Shown here in pieces: positions 1 through 7,592 of a stretch of 14,949 nt of DNA (position 1 is the first letter of the stretch; every line of letters begins with the position of its first letter). Source of the stretch: Leptospira terpstrae serovar Hualin str. LT 11-33 = ATCC 700639 (lineage in GTDB: Bacteria; Spirochaetota; Leptospiria; Leptospirales; Leptospiraceae); assembly GCF_000332495.1 (NCBI RefSeq), contig NZ_AOGW02000017.1, positions 1 to 14,949 of the forward strand, given 5' to 3'. The notes below the pieces were generated by a model. That model was not told where the DNA came from and ran no database searches. It saw nothing but the letters and a program-made list of their open reading frames with translations. Both the position numbers and the translations under genes were made by a program.

Positions 1-4
1 ACCC

Positions 5-511
5 ATGTTAAAAAAATATACAATAATATTCTTATTATTAAAAATCACTTCATGCAAATCGATAGATTTAAACTCAGAATTGGAACAAAAAAACTATTTT
101 CAAATAAAAACATCCACACAAACAACTTTATATTTAAATCAGAACACTAGTTCACTCATTATTGAAAAATTAAAAAAAAATACATATGTAACGTTATTAA
201 ATTCCTCCGCAAATCACTTATACGAAAAAGAGTTTGTAGGAAAATGGATTCAAGTAAAAACAGAAAATGACCAAATCGGCTGGGCGATAAGTCATAATTT
301 TGACATGGAAGCAGGCAATTTAGATTCTATAGAAAACAAAAATTGCAATATAAAAATAAATAAAGGATGTTACTTCAACCGTCGATCAAGTAGGTTATGC
401 AGGGAACCAGAACTTGAATGCAACCAAATCAATCTAGGCTGGATATACTACAGTGAATATTTCTTAGTTAGAAAGATATCAACCGATAGAAATGGGTTTA
501 TGGAATTGTAA
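5..511 (+). CDS. SH3-like lipoprotein
   Basis: This 168-residue protein starts with a lysine-containing N-terminus and a hydrophobic stretch (residues 5-15), then Cys17, consistent with a lipoprotein signal. Residues about 33-100 look like a bacterial SH3 domain: a hydrophobic beta-rich segment followed by GKWIQVKTENDQIGWAISHNF, which matches the usual W-x-x-V-x-T...G-W-x end of that fold. Four or five more cysteines lie in residues 110-140. Bacterial SH3 domains bind cell-wall or protein ligands, so a periplasmic or surface role is inferred. The stop at 509-511 is followed closely by a frameshifted gene in the same cassette. The same frame stays open to about 581 after that stop, so the two may once have been one longer gene. 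The cassette start lies left of the window. Confidence 0.6.
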   Translation: MLKKYTIIFLLLKITSCKSIDLNSELEQKNYFQIKTSTQTTLYLNQNTSSLIIEKLKKNTYVTLLNSSANHLYEKEFVGKWIQVKTENDQIGWAISHNFDMEAGNLDSIENKNCNIKINKGCYFNRRSSRLCREPELECNQINLGWIYYSEYFLVRKISTDRNGFMEL

Positions 512-569
512 ATAATGATATTGATCAAAAGGATAGATCAAAATAAATACCCTTGTAGAAGAGAATCAG

Positions 570-1219
570 TTGGATTTGATTGATTCAGTAAAAAATGAGC
601 CTTACATCAGACCATATAATAGCTATCATCTTGAAACCCATGTTAACACATTCAATAGCACAAGCAATATAACTTTAAAAAATATAGATTTCAATGAAAC
701 ATATACCTTTAAATATGGAATTCGATTCTACGTTAAAGGAGTTTTCAAAGAAATAAAAATTTGGTATATGGATTTAGCCGTTTTTCATGAAAATGGAAGA
801 ACGTTAAATCTTATGTTTTTTTGCAAAAACAGTCACTCTCGACTATAAATGATTTCAAAGATTGTTTAATTAATAAATTTAACGAAATTTCTAAACTGAT
901 TAGTACCGAATATATTTTGTTAAATAAATTCAGCAAATCTTGCTATTACAACGGAACCTATAGATTTTCCTTATACTCTGATTTAAGCTTAAGGTATCGA
1001 GCTTCCCATGAAACTTCTCAGCTTGACCTAAATTCTATTAAAAAAAATGGAGATCGATATATTTTAAAAGCAACTGATTACTCTAGCTATTTATCTGACG
1101 AAAGTATTTTCAAATTACACATTAAGTCTTCTAACCAAATATACATAAACAACGAACTATATATACCAATCGAAAACCATAAAGGCGGAAAATGTGCAAA
1201 TTATTTCGCTGAAGATTAG
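570..1219 (+). pseudogene. Frameshifted gene of unknown function (poly-T slip at 816-822)
   Basis: Two overlapping open frames (570-848 and 821-1219) join into one reading frame of about 217 codons if one T is added to the seven-T run at 816-822. The join would read ...TLNLMFF-LQKQSLSTINDFKD... Neither half has an ATG start: the first opens with TTG at 570 and the second with TTG at 821. No ribosome site is visible for either. The protein is not recognised. It has no signal peptide and is rich in Tyr, Ser and Asn in the second half. It may be the C-terminal part of the SH3-like protein just upstream, separated by a stop and a second frame change near 550-590. Alternatives are a sequencing error in the homopolymer or phase-variable expression through the T run. 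Confidence 0.5.
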
Positions 1220-1240
1220 ATTTACTACTATTCGACCATC

Positions 1241-1404
1241 GTATAACAGCGTGGAAACGCTGCGCTTCGGCACTTACGGCCTCGCTTGGGCTACGCCACA
1301 TTCCCTTTCTGTCACTCGTTTGCATCCGCAAACTCCGTGCCAGTCCCTAACGTCCCGTTCGGGACTCAGGGTCAGGGAACGTCGTCTCCACTAGTTCGTT
1401 ATGC
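1241..1404 (+). repeat. attC site 1 (164 bp)
   Basis: Left core GTATAAC, right core GTTATGC; the cassette boundary is 1398/1399. The inner arm pairs GTGGAAACG with CGTCTCCAC, with a single A.C mismatch on the top strand. The next stem pairs TTCCCT with AGGGAA. The centre is type A, with GTTTGC-ATCC-GCAAAC and GTCCCG-TT-CGGGAC hairpins. The 5' flank predicts that this cassette's missing left end reads GTTATACGATAGTCGAATA. Confidence 0.88.
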
Positions 1405-1429
1405 GAAAGTCAGTAAAACTTAAAATACA

Positions 1430-2347
1430 ATGAATATACACGATAGTTTCAAAATCTTACAAGAATCAATAGAACCAGATGAATATGTTAATCATAAAAA
1501 ACTTGCTTCAATGCTTGGTAACAATCAATTTCAGTCTGTACTTGGAATTGATATTTTAGATTATAGCCAACTTTCAAACACAGAACAATATTTTGTTCCA
1601 ATATTGTTTCATTCTTTAATCAAATCGACAATCGCAGATATTTTCAAATACGAGAAATTCATTTTTCAATATACTAACTCTGATCTAATTTTTGAAAAAT
1701 TTATTGATTCAGGAGATGGAGGATTCTTCATTTTTGATACACCACTACATTCAGTTCTTTTTGCATTATATTTTGAATGCAATCTTCGACATTACAATAA
1801 TGGCACATATAATAAGAATATCTATTCTCTACTAAAAACAATCAAAGTTAGATATGCTATAACTTATGATATTGTTTACTATATGAAAGATCTCAAAAAC
1901 CACTATGGCGCCGGCTTGATAAATTGTGCAAGAATTATGGCAAAAGATAAGTTAGATAGATGTATAATTGATGAAAATACACATACTTGGTTTTTAAAAA
2001 GAACTAACGGAATAGAATCACTTAGAAATTATCATATTCGAAAAATAATGAAAATTAAAGAATTTTCGCATTATACATATGACGAACAAGAGTATAAATT
2101 TTCTGGATATTCAAGCTATGCCATACCAGAAGAAAAATCTCAGTTTGAACCAGGCATTGATTTAATATTAATTATGAAAATAGGTACTATCAAAGTTAAA
2201 AAAACTGAAATATCTGTCTATAACCTACTTATACAATTACCAACAAAGATTGATAATGTTTATAAAAAACTAGATTTTGACAATGATATATTCATGGTAG
2301 TAACACTAGGAAATAATAATACAGTTGGTTTAGACCAGCAATACTGA
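1430..2347 (+). CDS. Class III nucleotidyl cyclase-like protein
   Basis: This 305-residue protein carries the hallmarks of a class III adenylate/guanylate cyclase domain in residues about 35-190. GIDILDYSQLS at 39-49 matches the D-I-x-G-[FY]-[ST] metal-binding loop (Asp41). SGDGGFFIF at 94-102 gives the second metal aspartate (Asp96). KVRYAIT at 139-145 fits the R-x-[GA]-[IV] strand. NHYGAGLINCARIM at 157-170 holds the N-x-x-A-R pair (Asn165, Arg168) that stabilises the transition state. The catalytic set therefore looks intact, although the usual H-x-G after the R strand is Y-D. Residues about 200-305 form an unrecognised C-terminal region. There is no membrane segment. It is the only gene in its cassette, and its TGA stop overlaps the cassette's terminal inverted repeat. 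The substrate (ATP, GTP or pyrimidine NTP) cannot be read from the sequence. A signalling or phage-defence (Pycsar-like) role is possible but unproven, since no effector gene accompanies it. Confidence 0.65.
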   Translation: MNIHDSFKILQESIEPDEYVNHKKLASMLGNNQFQSVLGIDILDYSQLSNTEQYFVPILFHSLIKSTIADIFKYEKFIFQYTNSDLIFEKFIDSGDGGFFIFDTPLHSVLFALYFECNLRHYNNGTYNKNIYSLLKTIKVRYAITYDIVYYMKDLKNHYGAGLINCARIMAKDKLDRCIIDENTHTWFLKRTNGIESLRNYHIRKIMKIKEFSHYTYDEQEYKFSGYSSYAIPEEKSQFEPGIDLILIMKIGTIKVKKTEISVYNLLIQLPTKIDNVYKKLDFDNDIFMVVTLGNNNTVGLDQQY

Positions 2348-2352
2348 CCTTC

Positions 2353-2516
2353 GCATAACAGCGACTAACCGCTGCGCTTCGGGACTTCGCCCTCGCTTGG
2401 TCTGCGACACATAGGCTTTCTGTCACTCGTTTGCATCCGCAAACTCCGTGCCAGTCCCTAACGTCCCGTTCCGGGACTCAGGGTCAGCCTACGTCGGTTA
2501 GTCTAGTTCGTTAGTT
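2353..2516 (+). repeat. attC site 2 (164 bp)
   Basis: Left core GCATAAC, right core GTTAGTT (boundary 2510/2511). The inner arm ACTAACCG pairs perfectly with CGGTTAGT. The next stem pairs TAGGCT with AGCCTA. The centre is type A. The right core differs from most sites because the next cassette brings its own end, GTTAGTTGCA. Confidence 0.88.
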
Positions 2517-2885
2517 GCAATTTCCGAAAATTAGAAAAAAGAAAATATTTAATGCGTTTTTCGCTGATTATCGTTATTCATTAAAAGAAATTTAATTAAG
2601 AAAAATACAAAAGAAAAAAAGAAATAAGAAAATTTCAAAGAACATTAAAGTAATTTTCACTATTTTTGTTTTTCTTGGTTTACGTAGTCTAACAAAATAT
2701 AAAGTACAATTGATAAGAACTAAGAAGCTCTGTTTGGGATACATTCGCGAAAAACAAGATTTACGAAATTAAGAAAAGAGAAAATTCGGAGCGAAGAAAA
2801 AGAATAAGAAAAGAAGAAATTCAAGAATCTAAGATTTATAATCCTTACTTTCTTAAACCAATGCCTTCTTAAATTCGGAAACTGC
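2517..2885 (+). other. Cassette 2 body: no recognisable gene
   Basis: The cassette spans 2511-3041, but the 370 bases before its attC contain no open frame over 60 codons with a start. The longest open stretch found is 2596-2772 (58 codons). It includes a hydrophobic segment VIFTIFVFLGL, but no ATG or GTG precedes that segment; the only usable start is a TTG near 2708. A second open stretch without a start ends near 2870. The sequence is extremely A-rich on the top strand. It could be a decayed small membrane-protein gene, an RNA gene or a gene-less cassette. Its terminal inverted repeats are the longest class seen (19 bases, one mismatch), so the cassette ends are well preserved. Confidence 0.55.
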
Positions 2886-3047
2886 AACTAACAGCGTCTT
2901 AACGCTCCGCTTCGGGACTTCGACCTCGCTTGGGCTACGCCACATTCCCCTTCTGGCACTCGCTTGCATACGCAAGCTACGTGCCAGTCCCTAACGTCCC
3001 GTCGGGACTCAGGGTCGGGGAACGTCGTTAAGCCTAGTTCGTTATGC
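2886..3047 (+). repeat. attC site 3 (162 bp)
   Basis: Left core AACTAAC (in GCAACTAAC), right core GTTATGC (boundary 3041/3042). The left core is the inverse of the right core at attC 2, that is, of the same cassette's other end. The inner arm CTTAACG pairs with CGTTAAG. The next stem pairs TTCCCC with GGGGAA. The centre is a type A variant with CTTGC-ATAC-GCAAG. Confidence 0.88.
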
Positions 3048-3129
3048 GAAATGGTTTTAAATTTAACTAAACAAAAATCTCTGGTTATGAAAATTAATTA
3101 CAGCTAAAATGAAATAAACAAAATAACAT

Positions 3130-3420
3130 ATGAAATACAGATTTATTTATTACATTATATTTTCTTTAATAGCCTTTTTAATTTCGAAAGAAATGCATTC
3201 ACAGAAAAAAGAGAAAGTCATAGATTTTACTCAATATGAAATTAAGGAAAATTACAAATTCGACTGTCCGAAAAAAAAAGAATGTTTTCAAAATTGTTCG
3301 AATCTATATGTTGCAATGCCAGGAAGAAAGTATGATCAGTTTACTACACTTGAACAAATTTCATTAAGAGAATGCAACAGAAAATGCATTGAAATTAACT
3401 GTTCTGATTCTTCAAAATAA
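3130..3420 (+). CDS. Small secreted six-cysteine protein
   Basis: This 96-residue protein has an N-terminal hydrophobic segment (residues 4-19, YYIIFSLIAFLIS), read as a signal peptide ending near residue 24. The mature part has six cysteines, at 46, 52, 56, 82, 86 and 91. Their spacing is C-x5-C-x3-C-x25-C-x3-C-x4-C. The gene at 7284-7577 has the same spacing apart from the middle gap (28), so the two form one family of paralogous cassette proteins. Both also share a [KR]-K-K-x-C patch before the second cysteine. The spacing suggests a disulfide-stabilised helical hairpin in the periplasm or outside the cell. I know no function for this family. It starts 83 bases after its attC with no strong ribosome site, and it is the only gene in its cassette. 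Confidence 0.65.
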   Translation: MKYRFIYYIIFSLIAFLISKEMHSQKKEKVIDFTQYEIKENYKFDCPKKKECFQNCSNLYVAMPGRKYDQFTTLEQISLRECNRKCIEINCSDSSK

Positions 3421-3766
3421 GAAGTTTTTTAAAAGATATTAAAAAATACTAAAATCCTTAAATTAATCTGGAACTTTAAATTCACTCTAATGCAAAAATT
3501 AAATTAATTTGGTTACATATAAAATACTCTAAATTTACTAAATAAAATTATTTACCGCTAAAATTTATTTTAAAGAATTCTTATTAACATAACGCTAAAA
3601 TTGAAAAAGAAAATCTTTCAAATTATTGAAGACAACATATTTCCTTGAAATCTTTCAATTCTCAATAGCAAAAACTATTATGCAATAGAAAGATTTACGA
3701 GAAAAAGCATTCCGGGGAAAATATCAATACTAATCAGTATATAGATTTTATAACAAAAACCACTTC
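3421..3766 (+). other. AT-rich gene-free tail of cassette 3
   Basis: There are about 346 bases between the stop codon and the attC core, with no credible open frame on either strand. The string AAATCTTTCAA occurs near 3610-3621 and is nearly repeated near 3648-3660, with an inverted partial copy (GAAAGATTT) near 3687. I see no clear promoter, terminator or RNA fold. It may be gene debris or a non-coding RNA region. Confidence 0.4.
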
Positions 3767-3931
3767 GCATAACAGCAGGGAAACGCTGCGCTTCGGCACT
3801 AGCGGCCTCGCTTGGGCTACGCCACATTCCTCTCCGTCACGCTTCTCGCTCCGCAAGAAGACGCGCCGACGCTAACGCCTGCTTCCGCAGGCTCAGCTAC
3901 GAGGAACGTCGTCTCCCCTAGTTCGTTATAC
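3767..3931 (+). repeat. attC site 4 (165 bp)
   Basis: Left core GCATAAC, right core GTTATAC (boundary 3925/3926). The inner arm AGGGAAACG pairs with CGTCTCCCC through two A.C (top) or T.G (bottom) positions. The next stem pairs TTCCTC with GAGGAA. The centre is type B, with the GCCGACGCTAACG block and a GCCTGC/GCAGGC hairpin. Confidence 0.88.
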
Positions 3932-3955
3932 GAAATGGCATAAAATTTTTAAAAT

Positions 3956-4912
3956 ATGATAAATAATAATGAAAAATTCGCAATACTAACCTTTTACAAT
4001 GCAAATGTTAATCTAAGTGAAAGTTTTATTAAAATCAATGAAGATCTATCAATAGCTACAGAATTTCCTATTGAAATAGATAGCCATTGGAAAAAATGGA
4101 TTGGAGATATTCAATCTCAAAAAATCAAAAATTCAAATTTATCAATCTTTTTTAAACAGAAGGTTGAGAATCCTAAGATCATAAATAGAACTAATAGCGA
4201 GTGTGAATCGAAAGTATATTTATTTTATTGTTCTCTAGTTACTATTACCGAACTGCTCTGTGATTATTTTCCCCTACAATTTACAGGTGCAAAATATAAT
4301 AATATTTTTGAAATTCAATCGTTCTCTCAAATGTTGAAACCGGAATTTGTAAATGGAACACCTTTCCGTAGAATAGATCAAGCAGTGATAGATGATGCAA
4401 TTCAGAATTATTTGGCATTAATTCAACTTTCTACTATAAAGAAACATTCACGAATTTTCAGAGGAATTAATTATTTTCTAGATGGCATTACTGCAGATGA
4501 TTGGAAAAATAAACTTCATAATTATGTAAGAGTAATCGAAGCTTTCATAAACCCGGAGATAGGTAATACCCAAAGGCAATTTAAATCTAGAACAGAATTA
4601 TTCATTGGCCCTTCATTTCATTCATTAATGGAAAAAATATATGCAATCAGAAGCAACATTGAACATGTTCACGAGATACAAAAAGGATTAGATAACATTA
4701 ATGCTATTCAATTCCAGAAATTGACAATTGTTACTCAAAGCATTTCACGGTATTTATTAAATTTCTTCCTGAAAAATAAAAATATTTGGAATTTTTTCGA
4801 AGATTCTACAATTGATGAATTTTGGAAATTATCTCCTGAAAAACGAAAGGAAATCTGGCCTGATATTTTTGATATAAATAGCCTATTCGAAGAGATAGAC
4901 AGACTTATATAA
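3956..4912 (+). CDS. HEPN-like protein of unknown function
   Basis: This is a 318-residue, mostly helical, soluble protein with no signal peptide. Residues about 185-270 resemble an Apea-type HEPN domain. A helix with RVIEAFINPEI (192-202) leads to FKSRTELFIG (209-218), then KIYAIRSNIEHVHE (227-240), which contains Arg232-x4-His237. R-x4-6-H is the catalytic signature of HEPN ribonucleases, many of which act in toxin-antitoxin or abortive-infection systems. The first 180 residues are not recognised; a sensor or regulatory role for them is inference. It is the sole gene of its cassette, starting 25 bases after the boundary core. The HEPN assignment rests on one motif plus helical context. Alternatives include an unrelated helical protein with a chance motif. 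Confidence 0.5.
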   Translation: MINNNEKFAILTFYNANVNLSESFIKINEDLSIATEFPIEIDSHWKKWIGDIQSQKIKNSNLSIFFKQKVENPKIINRTNSECESKVYLFYCSLVTITELLCDYFPLQFTGAKYNNIFEIQSFSQMLKPEFVNGTPFRRIDQAVIDDAIQNYLALIQLSTIKKHSRIFRGINYFLDGITADDWKNKLHNYVRVIEAFINPEIGNTQRQFKSRTELFIGPSFHSLMEKIYAIRSNIEHVHEIQKGLDNINAIQFQKLTIVTQSISRYLLNFFLKNKNIWNFFEDSTIDEFWKLSPEKRKEIWPDIFDINSLFEEIDRLI

Positions 4913-4938
4913 GTAAATTCGACTTAATATGCCACTTC

Positions 4939-5100
4939 GTATAACAGCAGCTAACCACTTCGCTTCGGGTCTTCGCCCTCGCTCGGCCTACGGCACATAG
5001 GCTTTCTGTCACTCGTTTGCTTCCGCAAACTACGTGCCAGTCCCTAACGCCTCTACGAGGCTCAGGGTCAGCCTACGTCGGTTAGCCTAGTTCGTTATGC
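4939..5100 (+). repeat. attC site 5 (162 bp)
   Basis: Left core GTATAAC, right core GTTATGC (boundary 5094/5095). The inner arm GCTAACCA pairs with CGGTTAGC, with one A.C on the top strand. The next stem pairs TAGGCT with AGCCTA. The centre is a hybrid: a type A hairpin GTTTGC/GCAAAC followed by a CCTC-TAC-GAGG hairpin of the type B style. Confidence 0.88.
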
Positions 5101-5124
5101 GAAATAATTTCAGAATCAATTAAT

Positions 5125-5847
5125 ATGAAAAAAATCAAAATATATTTAACAATTATTCTTTTGTTGTCTTGGTTTCATTTGTACGCAAATGATACTGATA
5201 GAAAAAAATATCATTTCTTGGTTTCAACCGTTGGTCATATCAATGTAGAGCAATCTGCAAGAGAAATTAATAATGCACCAAATTTCCAATTTCTCTATGG
5301 TTTAACCAATAACTTCTATTTTGGATTGAACTATTCCATTGGAGAAAATGGTTATAAACGTTTCGAATATTTACCATCCAATTCCCCTTCTACAGTAAAA
5401 ATATATCAATTCTCTACTTCTAAAAATTCTGAAACTTTTTCTATTAATTTACAATATTTCCTTTGGAAATCAATCTATTCCAGCATCAACTTAGGAATGG
5501 AGAAAGGTTTTACCGTCGAAAGAAACAATTTTGCAAATATTCAAGGTAACAATATTACTCCGCAACCATTCACTCTTAAAACCGTTTTTGATGACAGAGC
5601 ATTCGGGTCTATAGGTTTAGGTATAAGGCAGGAAATTTTCAGCTATTTTCTATTAGCCTTCGAATACCAAAGAGGATATATAGAATCAGGGAAAATAAAC
5701 CAACATTTTACTTATAATCCAGAATATTATGGCAATAATTTACCCATTATGTTAGAAAGTTATCTTTTTGATAGTATTTTGAATGGAAATAAACTTAGAA
5801 ACTCTCAATTTCAACAGTTCTATCTGTCTGCAGGTTTGGCATTCTAA
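5125..5847 (+). CDS. Outer-membrane beta-barrel protein candidate
   Basis: This 240-residue protein has a classical signal peptide: MKKIKIYLTIILLLSW, then HLYA before the mature Asn-Asp. The mature part alternates polar and hydrophobic residues in short strands such as NFYFGLNYSIG, SETFSINLQYFLW, SIYSSINLGME, FGSIGLGIRQ and FLLAFEYQRGY. It ends in QFQQFYLSAGLAF. A C-terminal strand ending in Phe is the usual beta-signal for BAM-dependent insertion. The length suits an eight-stranded barrel. No enzyme motif is visible. A surface or adhesin role is possible but not shown. It is the only gene in the cassette. A second barrel-like gene (7788-8609) lies in another cassette. Confidence 0.6.
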   Translation: MKKIKIYLTIILLLSWFHLYANDTDRKKYHFLVSTVGHINVEQSAREINNAPNFQFLYGLTNNFYFGLNYSIGENGYKRFEYLPSNSPSTVKIYQFSTSKNSETFSINLQYFLWKSIYSSINLGMEKGFTVERNNFANIQGNNITPQPFTLKTVFDDRAFGSIGLGIRQEIFSYFLLAFEYQRGYIESGKINQHFTYNPEYYGNNLPIMLESYLFDSILNGNKLRNSQFQQFYLSAGLAF

Positions 5848-5867
5848 TTGACTAAGGAAATTACTTC

Positions 5868-6031
5868 GCATAACAGCAACTAACTGCTGCGCTTCGGGAC
5901 TTCGCCCTCGCTTGGTCTGCGACACATAGGCTTTCTGTCACTCGTTTGCATCCGCAAACTCCGTGCCAGTCCCTAACGTCCCGTTCCGGGACTCAGGGTC
6001 AGCCTACGTCGGTTAGTCTAGTTCGTTATGC
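5868..6031 (+). repeat. attC site 6 (164 bp)
   Basis: Left core GCATAAC, right core GTTATGC (boundary 6025/6026). The inner arm ACTAAC pairs with GTTAGT. The next stem pairs TAGGCT with AGCCTA. The centre is type A, nearly identical to attC 2 and attC 10. Confidence 0.88.
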
Positions 6032-6053
6032 GAAATAAAAACAAATTAAATTT

Positions 6054-6662
6054 ATGCTAGATTACCTAATTTCAAATTTCTTAATCAGTGCTCTTTTAGC
6101 CGGATTTGCGCCTTCAGACGAACAATAAGAAATAATCCGCTATAACGCATTACCCGCAAAAGAACAGAGAGAATATAGAAATGCAGAAAAAAAGAAGCAA
6201 ATTGAATTTGAAACAGAATCAAATGTACATCTACTCAAAAACTGCTTCGAAAACCCAATGTTTTGTTGCGATTACAAACTATTAATTAAAAAAATAAAAG
6301 AAAGTACAAGAGATGAAATTTTTGTAACGGAATTTAATAAAACCTACATCACAAGTTTTCAAAATACTAAATTCGGATGCTTCTGTAGAGAAAATTTTGA
6401 TCAAGATATTTACAAAGTTTGTCCTATAGAAAATTCTTACCTAGATTTAGCATGTCAAAATCGTCACAAGTGCTTACTTGAACACAAACAGTCTTGGCTG
6501 AATTCAAATAAAACCTGCGATTCTGAATTTATTACCTATATTGAGAAATATAGAAAAAATAGGGAAATCGATTTCGACCGATTTGATAATGAATCAGTTG
6601 AAATATTCGTTTCACGTAAATTTACTAGTTTAATTAAGATTAGAAGAGAAATACTTAAATAA
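6054..6662 (+). pseudogene. Cys-rich membrane-anchored protein gene interrupted by a TAA
   Basis: An ATG at 6054 opens a frame that runs to 6662 in the same phase, broken only by TAA at 6126-6128 (codon 25, after ...APSDEQ). The first 24 codons encode a hydrophobic segment (LISNFLISALLAGF). The part after the stop is homologous to the intact gene at 14333. Shared blocks are C-F-x5-FC-x2-Y-x2-LI-x-KIK, [FY]-G-x2-C-R, then C-P-I-[ED], then AC-x2-R-x2-C, with a conserved Trp and Cys afterwards. The intact relative also starts with a hydrophobic helix at the same place. The gene therefore looks like a single-nonsense pseudogene. Translation could restart at ATG 6258, giving a 134-residue fragment without the membrane anchor. 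Function is unknown. Confidence 0.7.
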
Positions 6663-6681
6663 ACTTTACTGTTTTTACTTC

Positions 6682-6843
6682 GCATAACAGCATCTTCCCG
6701 CTACGTTTCGGGACAAGCCCTCACTCGGCCTACGGCAAATTCCCTTCCGTCACGCTTCTTGCTACGCAAGAAGGCGCGCCGACGCCAACGCCTACTTCGT
6801 AGGCTCGGCTACAGGGAACTTCGGGAAGACTAGTTCGTTAGCC
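6682..6843 (+). repeat. attC site 7 (162 bp)
   Basis: Left core GCATAAC, right core GTTAGCC (boundary 6837/6838). The inner arm TCTTCCCG pairs perfectly with CGGGAAGA. The next stem has AAATTCCCT facing AGGGAACTT, where AAA/CTT replaces the ACA/CGT of other sites as a compensated change. The centre is type B with CTTCTTGC-TAC-GCAAGAAG. Confidence 0.87.
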
Positions 6844-6880
6844 GACATGCTAAAAACTTATTCTAAAAACAAAATAATTA

Positions 6881-7300
6881 ATGAAAAGTAAACTGCATAA
6901 ATTCTTAATTGCGTTGCTTCTAGTTTACCTATTTTGAAATTGCGTAAAAAATCAAAGCATAGAAGACGATTCACAAATTAGCATAAATGATGCTCAAAAA
7001 CAATATTCTAGCGTTGTTTTCTTGAAAACTACTCAATACTTCCCGAATCAATCTTTTTATTATCATTTAACACTAGAAACTTTCGATTTCAGATGTTATC
7101 GAAATATTCATTATGATAAATCTGATTTTCAGACATGCATGAAAAACATTCTTATCTTTAATTTTAAACCAAAAACAACCGATGCTCTGCTTTCGAAAAT
7201 TGACACATTTAAAAATACATTATGTGATTTGAAAAAAAAATATTCTACTCACGTTTCTACTACTAAGGGAGAATTAATTCTTTATGAAATTAACGCGTAA
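6881..7300 (+). pseudogene. Small lipoprotein gene interrupted by a TGA
   Basis: ATG at 6881 begins MKSKLHKFLIALLLVYLF, then TGA at 6935-6937, then N-C-V-K-N-Q. It continues in the same frame to 7300, about 139 codons in all. Without the stop this would be a typical spirochaetal lipoprotein signal, with the stop two codons before the lipidated Cys. A Ser (TCA) or Leu (TTA) codon at that place would restore it by one base. The mature part has three further cysteines, in FRCYRN, QTCMKN and TLCDLKK, and no recognised domain. The 3' end overlaps the next gene by 17 bases (7284-7300), so the two were probably co-translated. Without readthrough, only a signal-less fragment from TTG 7022 could be made. 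Confidence 0.65.
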
Positions 7301-7577
7301 ATTAATTTCTTTATGCATAATAATGTTTAGTTCTGCTTCAACAATCCTAGGTAAAGAAAAATTCAAGCCTGAGTTTTATTATTCAATTAATCGCAACTAT
7401 TTGTTTCAAGATTGTGAAGAAAAAAAGAAATGTTACGAAAGTTGCAACGACATTCCAAATTATGCTATGTTTTTTAGCTTATTCACAAATTCTGTTGATT
7501 CCGATATCTCAAAGAAAATAAAAACTTCATGCTTAAGTGACTGCTCAAGAGTTCTTTGTTATAAAAATTACAAATAG
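7284..7577 (+). CDS. Small secreted six-cysteine protein (second copy of family)
   Basis: This 97-residue protein has a signal peptide of about 23 residues (KLISLCIIMFSSASTILG). Mature cysteines are at 44, 50, 54, 83, 87 and 92, spaced C-x5-C-x3-C-x28-C-x3-C-x4-C. That matches the protein at 3130-3420 except for the middle gap. Around them, YLFQDCEEKKKCYESC aligns with YKFDCPKKKECFQNC. It overlaps the 3' end of the interrupted lipoprotein gene by 17 bases, so its translation was probably coupled to it. The upstream nonsense mutation may lower its expression. Its stop codon falls 16 bases before the attC core. No function is known. Confidence 0.65.
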   Translation: MKLTRKLISLCIIMFSSASTILGKEKFKPEFYYSINRNYLFQDCEEKKKCYESCNDIPNYAMFFSLFTNSVDSDISKKIKTSCLSDCSRVLCYKNYK

Positions 7578-7592
7578 ACATTTTAGCACGTC

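Noticed and set aside
1194..1394. Forward frame over attC 1, and a similar frame at 9371-9601
   Set aside because: They lie mostly within attC and follow its GC-rich composition.
6935..6937. In-frame TGA as selenocysteine
   Set aside because: It lies in a signal peptide just before the lipidated Cys, with no reason for Sec there and no visible selenocysteine insertion element. A nonsense mutation is simpler.
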